Positions 55,615 through 64,000 of a stretch of DNA of 64,000 nt are shown here, in pieces. Where the stretch lies: NCBI RefSeq assembly GCF_000003815.2, contig NC_049983.1, positions 224,962 through 288,961 of the forward strand. Direction: 5' to 3'. Under the pieces are notes generated by a model. The model was given only the letters and a program-made list of their open reading frames with translations. It searched no databases and was not told the origin of the DNA. This stretch comes from Branchiostoma floridae (taxonomy: Eukaryota; Chordata; Leptocardii; Amphioxiformes; Branchiostomatidae). Made by a program: the position numbers and the translations under genes. The stretch's first letter is position 1. Every line of letters begins with the position of its first letter.

Positions 55615-56088
55615 ACGCCAAAAATAGTTACTCAAGCAACTGGATATGATTTTGAAACGGTCAGACGTTTCGGATACAATCCACTATCCTTCGTCAGTGA
55701 CACTGAAGAGATACAGTTTTAGTTACAGGAGCTAAAGTAGTGCTATGTCAACAAAACTTTTAGCTCCTGTAACTAAAACAACAGGAGCTAATTGACTCAT
55801 TTGCATTAACTGTGTCTTACTCTTAGCCTTGCTATCCTTTGAAATTCAAATTATCTTCAGCTTGACTTTGGCTTAGCTTTGTTTTTTTTGGAATCCAAAT
55901 TGTCTCAGTCTGAATTCTTACAACCTTTCCTATTGGACATCTGAAATTATCTTCATTCATAGTTAGAGTATAAAAGACCTGTTTCTTCCAGATCTCTTCA
56001 GTGTCACTGACGAAGGATAGTGGACTCTATCCGAAACGTCTGACCGTTTCAAAATCATATCCAGTTGCTTGAGTAACTATTCTTGGCA
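55615..56088. mobile_element. 474-bp inverted-repeat element with hammerhead-like arms (Penelope-type)
   Basis: The arms 55615-55712 and 55992-56088 are near-perfect reverse complements of about 98 bp. Each contains CACTGACGAAGGATAGTGGA and CTATCCGAAACGTCTGACCG (reverse strand in the left arm). An inner inverted pair (TTTTAGTTACAGGAGCTAAA with TTTAGCTCCTGTAACTAAAA) lies at 55717-55788. A TATAAAAG box (55969-55976) sits about 25 bp before the right arm. It probably derives from Penelope-like element ends. Confidence 0.65.
56007..56040 (+). ncRNA. Hammerhead-ribozyme-like core in right arm
   Basis: CTGACGA (56007-56013), a perfect 6-bp stem GGATAG/CTATCC (56015-56020 with 56027-56032), then GAAAC and GTC (to 56040). 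This matches the CUGANGA - stem II - GAAA core. The mirror copy lies on the minus strand at about 55664-55697, with its stem altered by two bases. Stem I and the cleavage triplet were not located. Confidence 0.4.
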
Positions 56089-56639
56089 TACATCGGTAGT
56101 GCTCTATCCTTGATGATCATGTGTTCAGGGGAAGGACACACGCACATCCCCGGAGACAAACGGTTCACAGAAGTCCCCAGAAATTGAGGAAAACTGGGAA
56201 CTCGATCGATATCTATCGAATCACAACATTCCAAATCAAGTTATGCAACCTTGAGGGGGCAAGGCTCAAGGAAAATTGCCATTTTCATTCCCGTCCAACC
56301 GTCAAGGCTGCATGTTATTATGTAACGTGGTCTCGTTGAATTTGGAAAGTCATTACCCAAACCCTATTACGGCAACATGTATGAGGAGTTCTTGTTTGAA
56401 CTTGTACCCGTGTAAAATATTATAGTTAACCAAAAAAATAGATTTGCTAAGTTGCAACATAAAGTTTTATGTGATTTCTTATTTGTGAGCATCATAATCT
56501 TTTGTCGTTACATGTTGTAAGTTCTTTTGCGTAGTTTGTCATAGTCTGGATAGACTGAGTGACAGAGAGAGAGAGAGAATTATTCATGTTGTTGTTGTTT
56601 TTTCTTTTCAAAATAGTCATTCTTATTGCAAAGCTGAGT

Positions 56640-57010
56640 CTTACAGTAGACACATATTGGGACAACTTAAAGTTTGTATTGTGATTCCGATGTGTATGAC
56701 TAAAGGATACACATGTGAAACCCTATAGAAAACATACTGTAGCTAATATCCATGACCAATTGCTCCACCCACAGAAGCTACCAATTGCTCCACCCCAGCC
56801 TACTATGCTCTCCTCCTAGGAGTGATTGATTACCATGAAACCCATGAGAAACACATTGGAATCACAGCCTCTAATTGGCCATAAGGAAACCTTTCAGATT
56901 TGTATCCTCCAAAGCAAACATTAGGAACTGTCTGACTAGGGAAAAAAGGGAAGATACACAAAATCTCCTCTTCTGCTGGGTGTGTTTCTCCAGCAATTCC
57001 ACTGAGTTTC
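56640..57010 (+). repeat. Dispersed repeat, uninterrupted copy of 9280-10440
   Basis: It contains TATGACTAAAGGATACACA, CTCTCCTCCTAGGAGTGATTG, CACATTGGAATCACAG, ATAAGGAAACCTTTCAG and GTGTGTTTCTCCAGC, each matching the reverse complement of the region at 9.3-10.4 kb. Confidence 0.55.
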
Positions 57011-57019
57011 GACTATTAT

Positions 57020-57720
57020 ACTGAGCATTGGAAGGGTGCAATTCCTATATATGGATGATGTCTATGGTGCTGAAAGTTGTTAACTTCAGGAAGATGGAGG
57101 TTTTGGGGGTTCTTTTTGGGTCTGAACAACTTATAACTATATATTTCAACAACTGCTTGATGGATTGCCATGTTTCTGGCAGGTGTGTAGGTCGGGCTAT
57201 TACGTTGTTGTGGTTCAATTTTGGGCCTCCTGTTGGATGACCTCGGTACTGCAGCACCTTTTAAAAAATTTCTTTGGTCCTGGACTTGCTGTAGTGTTTT
57301 TGTCGCTTTTGTGTGGATATTTGAGTTTTGGGTAGAATATCTTTTATGTGATACGTGGGTAGCTGTTTTTGGGCCCTCTGTTGGTTGACCTTGGTACTGC
57401 AGGAGGACTTGTGATTTTGTATTGTAACCTCCTTGGTAACAAAATAATGTAGTCTAGTAAAACCTGTATAAGGTCCGATATGATTATATGGATTGCATCT
57501 TTTGGGCATCTTAAGATCAATGCGAGCGTATGAAAACAAAATTTTGAAATCAAAAGTTGTCGTCATTATGAAATGTGGCCAAGAAGATTGCACAGATAGT
57601 ACAATGTACATGGTATACCAAATAACAAATTCTCTATCTTTGTTCTTTCCCATCTTCTTTCATATTGAAAGACTTAGATATGTATACTTTGGGGTCTTCA
57701 TTTGTATTCATTTTCCAATT
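57020..57720. repeat. LINE-tail-like and TIR-element fragments
   Basis: About 57050-57410 carries GGGCCTCCTGTTGGATGACC and GGGCCCTCTGTTGGTTGACC phrases with TCGGTACTGCAG / TTGGTACTGCAG, related to the other GGGGGCCC fragments. From about 57470 the left end and interior of the 43068-type element appear (TGATTATATGGATTGCATC, GGCCAAGAAGATTGCAC). No coding is seen. Confidence 0.4.
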
Positions 57721-57989
57721 TTTTAATAATTTTTTTCTTTAATTCAGGACATACATTTTCTCATGTACACCTTTTTGTATGACTTACAATATTGTACTTT
57801 TTATGGAAATAATATTTTATACAGTAAATCCCTTCCTTTAGTTTGTTACTAATGTTATGAATAAAAGGCATTGTTTTTAGACTGAAATTATGTGTATGTG
57901 GCTCTGAATGGCAATATTTACAGGTTTATGATAGCAAAACCTGTATCATTTTTCTTGGGATTTAACTTTTTTTTTATAAAAATGAAAAA

Positions 57990-58038
57990 AAAAATGCACA
58001 GGTGAATCCGAGAAGCAAGAAATGAAATTGGTGTGGCC
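57990..58038. mobile_element. GGCC TIR element right-end fragment
   Basis: GTGAATCCGAGAAGCAAGAA + ATGAAATTGGTGTGGCC is a diverged right end of the GGCCACACCAATTTAATTTC family, followed by TTA. No matching left end is found. Confidence 0.5.
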
Positions 58039-58579
58039 TTACTTTCAAGTCGTGATGATTGAAATTCAACCAGATGATTTCTGCGGGCCTTGCTATGAAC
58101 CACATTCTTTGGATGACATAGACTGACGACTTGTTAGAATAACAGAGTACTTTTGACGTCATTGGATATTTTTAGTTTGAAACCTTGACCTTTGTCTACA
58201 GTTGTTTGGGTATTAACTTGATCGATGGTTCCAGGAAACAATTCATAACAAAAAAAAATCATTCAGGGACAATGACAGAACCAGAAATAAAAAATTTGAT
58301 GTAAATTTCTTCATACTGTTTGTGATTGCTGATAAATTTTATTGAATTTTACCAACTAAAAGCAGTTGGAATGTTGATAGCATGCTTTTTGTTAAATTTT
58401 TTTGGTGAATTTATGCCTTTAGGCTGCAATGTGTTACAAATAAGTCATTGTCATTCAGTCATTATTTTTATTGAATTGCCCATTTCAAAAGGTGGTGGAA
58501 TGGTAATGCTATGTTTTTTGCTTAAAAGATATTTTTTTCTATTTTTAGATTTTGAGGCTCTAAAGTAGTAATTTCAGTT

Positions 58580-59590
58580 TACTGATATGGCTCTTTGGCT
58601 GTCTCCGATCCCCTAACACAGCTTTGACATGTATTATCAGTGCCGCCTGACAAGAGAAGGGGCCCGAAACCCCGTCCGGTGTAATCCATGTGTTCCGTGT
58701 GCCATCCCCAGGAATCCATTCTTTCTACAGGAAAACTGGGAATACGAAAATCAATACGGAACAATAGAGGCCTGGCTGCTCTGTTGATGAATTCCGCTTG
58801 AATGCTGCTCTTGTTGCCGTTTGGGGGCCGCGGGGTTTGCTTCCGCGTTGACCCCGGACCTTTGGGTCCGCCAAGTTGTAAATAATCATACCGGGCAACA
58901 ACGCCGTCCTGTTTACAAAAACCCTTCGGCGACGAATCAAACAAGTCGTTCGGCCTGCGTTGTTGGAATTGCCGGCGATCTTTTCCCTTTGCTTGAAAAT
59001 TAAGTACGATGCAATTAATGCGGCCGCCCTCTCTCCCTCGTTCTGTCCAGTCGATAATACATTATTGATGGCGCAACTCTGGTAGGGTTCTAAACGGTGA
59101 TCTATCCTGCGGCGGTAACCCAACCAGAATTGGGGGATAGTTGTGGTTAATGAAATTAAGTGCCGGGCGGTAATGTATGGGACCCAGATCCCTAGCAGCT
59201 TGTTTTTTTTGCCCTCCCCCCTCTACTGCATATTCCACCACCACATCTGTGTGTATCCACATGAACCTATGACTGTGATATTCAAATAAGCGTCAGAAAG
59301 GATTGCCAGGATTGATTATGCATATGTAAGCAGGTGAACAAGGCACAGTGCAGGGGCCCTTTCATTGGTGCTAATAAAATGATTGATTATGATCCAGGCT
59401 GATTGGTTTCCATTTCATTTCGGAGGTGTTGCGTCTCGCTTGAGCGAGCCATAATTCCGACAGCCCCGGCCACACCTGCTCTCCTACCTGCCGCGGATCG
59501 CTCGCGGGCGGCGGTGACGACACGTACCTGTGCCTCACCCCGGGGGCCCCGTAGGGTGGGGGAGTTTCAGCGTTAACTCACTCGGGGGTC
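58580..59590. promoter_or_regulatory. GC-rich non-repeat island cluster
   Basis: CpG-rich blocks alternate with AT-rich homeodomain-like cores (TGATTATGCATATG at about 59314, AATGATTGATTATGATCC at about 59377). No relation to local repeats is seen and no open frame is convincing. It resembles conserved non-coding sequence and may be regulatory. This is inference from composition and motifs. Confidence 0.3.
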
Positions 59591-60823
59591 CACATTCATG
59601 TTTAGAATACGTGTGCTGGGGCCTTGTTACATTCATACAATCCCAAACTAAAAGCATCCATAACATATAGTGGTGCACAGGTCTTTTGAAAATTCAGTTT
59701 GATATTACAGGAGATAATATTTTTCAGCTTTGTGGGTGGTCGGTTCTGTAGCACACTGCGTTAAAAAATCATACAATGTAGAAATCGCACAATGTCCCAC
59801 AACATATCTGACAGCATCTAGAACACACCCCTTAAAGTCTATTAACGGAAATTGCACTCTGAACTTCAAAATTTTAACATGTGCAATTTTAAAGGTTTGA
59901 TGATTTTTCCTGACACTTGAATTTCGAGAATTTGACTTTAATGCAATTGTGGTGTATTTTCATACACCCTTACACAAATACATGTAAATTAGATATCCAC
60001 TGGTGCACTCACAGTGTAAAATTGGATTTACACCCCCAATATCTGCTATACAAGTGCATAATTTGTAATATATCCAATATCTCAAGTTATGACTGTTACC
60101 ATGGACATGTAGTGCTGTTATCCGCATGTGTTTGGGCATTTCCTTACCCTTGAAGTTTACACATGTTCACGTATACAAACATACGCACACATATACGTGT
60201 ACATTGTACATGTACCACGCACTTCCGCGTGAATGTTCTTAAACACACGTACTCCCCTGCCCGGGGTGTGACCTGAATGCATTGCTCATGGGTGACTTGC
60301 GTGCTGCGAGGGGATGTTCGTACCCCGCTGTTTTGTTTGATACAGTCGATCGGTTTAATAATTGATGCGGTAATAGCGGCAGTTAAAGTACGTCGGCGCT
60401 ATCCGCGTGTGTTTGGGCGTTCCCTTACTCTTGAACCTTACACGGAAATTGCAAACTTAGAATCAGAACATGTATTTGTGATATCATGTGGACATAATGT
60501 AAATACAATGGGATGAGGAAAAAATTGTGTGGTGGGCTCGGAATGTTGTATTGCTTTTTGAGCTGTCAGTCACAACAAGCTAGCCAATGGGAGGGCTCCG
60601 TTTTCATGGTGACAAGTACGTCCGGCGGTTCCGTGCATGATCGGGGTCTCAACGATTATTCAAATGGGGAGGAAGTGGATCCACGTGTATGTCATCCCAA
60701 GTGGGGAGTAATGGGATTTGTCAGCATTAAGTGCAGTGAAGTACGCCCCTGCTCGCTGAACTAGCTCCCCGATTGTTCTCAAATCCCAGAAGGGCTGTGG
60801 ACCTAAAGCGTATTCGGGATTAA
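59591..60823. other. Non-coding stretch, second half GC-rich
   Basis: About 60240-60770 is CpG-rich with a repeated phrase: CATGTGTTTGGGC(A/G)TTTCC at about 60126 and CGTGTGTTTGGGCGTTCCC at about 60406, each followed by CTTAC and CTTGAA. This suggests a duplicated block about 280 bp apart. No gene is recognised. Confidence 0.3.
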
Positions 60824-61055
60824 GGCCACACCAATTCTATTTGTTGTTTGTCGGATTTTTTCAGACAAAAATTGGGGTGGGTCGGTCGAAAAAAAAAAAA
60901 AAATTATGCAAAAAGTCGGGGGTAGGACTAGGAGAGATCAAGTGGCTTACTCACTACAGTGCATGGTGCTACAGTAAACTTAAAACCAATACGAACATTC
61001 TTTTTTCCCGCTACGCCAAAATTAAATTCCTGCGAACTTAAATGCATTTACAGTA
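60824..61055. mobile_element. GGCC TIR half element followed by CTGTAAA MITE half
   Basis: TAAGGCCACACCAATTCTATTTG (60821 on) with a GGGTCGGTCG run is a left end of the 6985/17710 family. From about 60970 the right half of the CTGTAAA MITE appears (TTCCCGCTACGCC, CCTGCGAACTTAAATGC, TTTACAGTA). Both are truncated and lie back to back. Confidence 0.5.
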
Positions 61056-61331
61056 CTGCAAAGGTTTTAGATATTTTGGATATCAAAAAAAGGCTTTATC
61101 CTATATCATGTCGTATTATTATGATAATATAATTATGCCCAGAAATTTGAGTTTGGCTAATAACAGCATTACCCAAGCGCATTGTAGTCTCTAATCCCTT
61201 TTCACGATGAATTGTCTTCCTTAGATGAATATCTTCAAACTTTAATCTGCTGATAAAGCTGTTTCGTAATTTTCAAGTGCTAGATTGTCAAACTGTTTGC
61301 TTGCTGAAATTCCACATAAAGTGTTCATGAT

Positions 61332-61759
61332 TATTGGTGTGTACCTAAAGCCTGGACTTGGAATTGAATCTAAGATAAAAAAAAGTCCAAAAAAAACCCC
61401 CTGAATGTCCGGAGCCAAGTCCGGACCTGCAAAAAGCAATCTGTCTCTTATATTGCCTTTTTTTGTTCTTTTTTAAAACCTTCCATAGACAGTGAAATTT
61501 TCACTGAGACAAAAAAACTTTTCGGGTTTACACTGGCTGTATATAATTGTATAATTGCATGAATTTTTACATTGCATTTGAATTCATAACATGTAATTTT
61601 ATATGCACAATCCTCCCTCCCCCTCAAAAACATTTCTAGTGCACATAATATGCAATGATGGGCTCAGGTCCGGACTTAAAGTCCGGACCTGAACCTGAAC
61701 TGCTGGACCTGAATCCGGACCTGAACCTGAATATGAGTTTAGGTACGCATGCACCACTA
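61332..61759. mobile_element. hAT element, GTACCTAAA variant with GGTCCGG repeats
   Basis: The left TATTGGTGTGTACCTAAA and right TTTAGGTACGCATGCACCACTA are imperfect inverted repeats. TTCATGAT is duplicated exactly on both sides (61324-61331 and 61760-61767). The interior holds GTCCGGACCTG / CAGGTCCGGAC repeats, linking it to the 18191 group. 428 bp, non-coding. Confidence 0.75.
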
Positions 61760-62085
61760 TTCATGATCCAACAGAACCACTTTGTATGACCTAAAATTGA
61801 CTACTTTTTAGCCTAGCCCCACTGTGCTGAATGGAGGTGTGTAATTCTGCCCTTATTGCCAATAGACAAGGCAGACGCCATAACTGCATAAGACTCAATT
61901 CTGTCTGGCCCGGAGACAGCTACCGAGTTGTAAAATGATGAATTTGTTAATTGTATTGTCTTAGAGCGGGATTTATATGGTCTGTGTCTATGATAAGGGA
62001 ATTAAGGGGTTCTAACGAGGATGAAACTGAGAGGACCATTTGATGGACACCCAGGAGCAATAGACAGGGTGGGCGGGGTCGGATC

Positions 62086-62442
62086 CAGGGTTGTAGCCAG
62101 CCTTAAGTCATTTTCCGTCCCCTCAATTTTGAATCCTATCAAGCACCCATGGCACGAGACATTGGCACAACACTCTTAGGGGGGTACGGGTTAAAATTTT
62201 GAAATCTACACCCTCTGAAACGCTATTTCCTGCATTTTGAGGTGTAAATTGTGCTGGTAGACTTTAAAGCTGTTCAACATCTGTTTTGGTGAAAAATAAC
62301 AAAAGGAAGAAAGTTTTTTTTATATCATAGCATATCGATTTTCCTGTATCACGGAGGACGGAATTGGCAAATTTCTGTTCTGTCCCCAGCTGCAAAAATT
62401 CCGTCAAAGGACGGAAGGACGGGTGCTGGCTACATAACCCTG
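62086..62442. mobile_element. hAT-like element CAGGGTTGTAGCC...GGCTACATAACCCTG
   Basis: Inverted termini with GTCGGATC (62078-62085) and GTTGGATC (62443-62450), a 7-of-8 duplication. Subterminal TTTTCCGTCCCC / GGACGGAAGGACGGG and a CCCTCTGAAACGCTATTTCC block match the ends of the 2014-bp element at 23905. It is a short non-autonomous relative of that element. Confidence 0.75.
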
Positions 62443-63641
62443 GTTGGATCAATAAATACAGCCAGGCTGCAGTCAGGGAGACAAGCCCCAACGGTGTTGT
62501 CTTCTGCCCATGTATTGAACCCTCCAATCCACTCTTTAATAGCAGGATTGCATGCTGCAATTTTCCTTTTGTTATGCGCGCCATACGCTGAAGAAGAAAG
62601 AGATAGCGATTCCGGTGTTTTCTTTCTTTGCGTCTTTTTTTTTTTTTTTAAAGTTTACTAATTGCAAGTTTCTGTATTTTCCATATTGTAAAGGTTTTGT
62701 TGTCACAGTTTTAACCAGGAGCTTTCATTAAAAGGGGCTTTTATTATTTTTTTACGACGAAAGCTCCTTGGTGTTAACACTGTATAACATGTATTGACGA
62801 TTTGTGTCTATAGTAGAAAACTTTGAAATCATTTTACAATGTACATGTAAATCTATGTGTCATAAATGTTTGTTATGTTTTTCCCGGTCACCAGGTCCAA
62901 CAAAACAGGCAGGGGTCGGTTGATTTATTTTTATTTTTATCGCGCACCATAGGGCGAGCCTAATGGTATTTTGCGAAAATGTTGCCATTCTACTTCTCTT
63001 TCTGTTGTCCTAAGCTACTTCATCATTTGTCAATACTAGCCTCAATGATTATAATAATACACAGCCAAAAAAATATAAACAAGTCTAGTGAGAATAACAA
63101 AACGTACCTTTTCATATACACGTATCATAAAACAATGGATTCTGGAAGTCTACTTCTGCAAAGTTAACTCACTAGGTATCCACTCAAAGCAGGCTTTTGG
63201 CTAGGATTTTATTATAGGGGTCCAAATTTCTTGGTGAGTCGCGGTAAGTGATATAGGCACCACTATTGTAAGGGGTCTGGGGGCATCCAAGAAGAGTTTT
63301 CAAGAATTTTAAGTGGAAATGGCGCATTCTTAGGTATCCTGAGGGGCAAAATTATTGAGTGATCATGAGGTCACAGTAGAAGACCGTGACCACTAATAAC
63401 CTAGTAGCATCCCTGTCAGTCAAAATTCCATGCTTGTCAAAGGATCTGGTCCCCAGTGTCTAGTGCGTCCAATTTCTTGTTATTTTAAGAAAAGCGTGTC
63501 CAGATGAAGCCAAGACGCATGCCTGGCTAAAAGCCTGACTCAAGGCATCTATTCGTCAACATTGGAAGCGTGCACACAAAGGCTGCAATCGATCGCGCGC
63601 CATTTAGGAAATTGGTCAGTATGCTCCCTGAGATATTGGAG
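62443..63641. other. Non-coding stretch
   Basis: No gene is recognised. AGGAGCTTTCATTAAAAG and ACGACGAAAGCTCCTTGG near 62717-62771 form a short inverted pair. Confidence 0.35.
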
Positions 63642-63716
63642 GCGGGCTGCATGGCCAAGCGGTTATCAATCCAACTTCTTGGACACAGGGTCGCGGGTTC
63701 AAATCCCAGCTGAGCT
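63642..63716 (+). repeat. tRNA-derived SINE head
   Basis: An A box (ATGGCCAAGCGG at 63651-63662) and a B box (GGTTCAAATCC at about 63696-63706) have normal tRNA spacing. The T stem pairs over only three bases. A non-tRNA body follows to about 63790. It is related to the element at 91-163 by its A box. Not a functional tRNA. Confidence 0.55.
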
Positions 63717-64000
63717 GTCGGTGTTCTCAACCCTGATTTGTAAACCTCTAGTCTCGCAATGTGTAAGGACAGCTACACCTTTTAGTACATTTTAAAAATA
63801 ATCAATGAATCCTCATAACTATTAGTGTAAATGACACGCTACACTCAACATGTTGATCTACATAAATAGGTACGAATAATAAAAAAATTATCTACGTACG
63901 TGTAGGCAATACGCTTGTCTGTTTAGTTCAGTATTATAGATGTAGTACTTGGAATAGTAGACCTTACGAAAGACGCTGTACCAATGATGTTAACTTATCA

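Noticed and set aside
62364-62591. Frame starting MANFCSVPSCKNS that looks like a THAP zinc-finger start
   Set aside because: The similarity comes from translating the right end of the 62086-62442 hAT-like element (GGACGGAAGGACGG block). The rest lacks the other THAP residues.

Overview
This window looks like animal genomic DNA, most probably from a cephalochordate (amphioxus, Branchiostoma-like). It is intron-rich and about 40% GC, with CpG-rich islands and a very high load of short non-autonomous DNA transposons, tRNA-derived SINEs and satellites. It contains one assembly gap of 117 Ns. No bacterial-style genes, operons or CRISPR arrays are present. The species call is inference from gene relatedness and repeat style.

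Two host genes are recognised, arranged head to head. On the minus strand lie two early coding exons of an L-type voltage-gated calcium channel alpha-1 subunit (Cav1) at 36575-36914 and 33408-33513. They join in frame at the same codon as in vertebrate Cav1 genes. I found no following exon in the remaining 33.4 kb, so positions 1-33407 read as one very large intron. On the plus strand are the first two coding exons of the mRNA decapping factor DCP1 (45232-45360 and 47247-47287), behind a compact promoter with CRE, E2F, NRF1-like and YY1-like sites. The third DCP1 exon is not seen before the window ends.

Nearly everything else is repeats. The main families are: (a) TIR elements with GGCC ends and 3-bp TTA/TAA duplications (PIF/Harbinger-like) in several sequence groups; (b) hAT-like elements with 8-bp duplications, including a group full of GGTCCAGG/GGTCCGG repeats and groups with CAGGG...CCCTG ends; (c) roughly 185-bp MITEs with CTGTAAA ends at TA; (d) three satellites with units of about 135, 160 and 120 bp and a roughly 210-bp tandem array; (e) SINEs, a LINE reverse-transcriptase tail fragment and a probable solo LTR; (f) Penelope-type fragments with hammerhead-ribozyme-like cores.

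The most informative feature is how these nest. At 23.4-26.5 kb a 2014-bp hAT element with a perfect 8-bp duplication sits inside an element with perfect 31-bp TIRs, which sits in a tandem array that still carries the empty target site. At 43.07-45.0 kb a LINE fragment, two TTA-type elements, a hAT element and a probable solo LTR are stacked. Several other insertions can be dated relative to each other from empty-site copies in the same window. Scattered GC-rich, non-repetitive islands (about 14.2, 20.3, 23.2, 46.5, 48.0, 58.7-59.6 and 60.3 kb) are candidate regulatory DNA.
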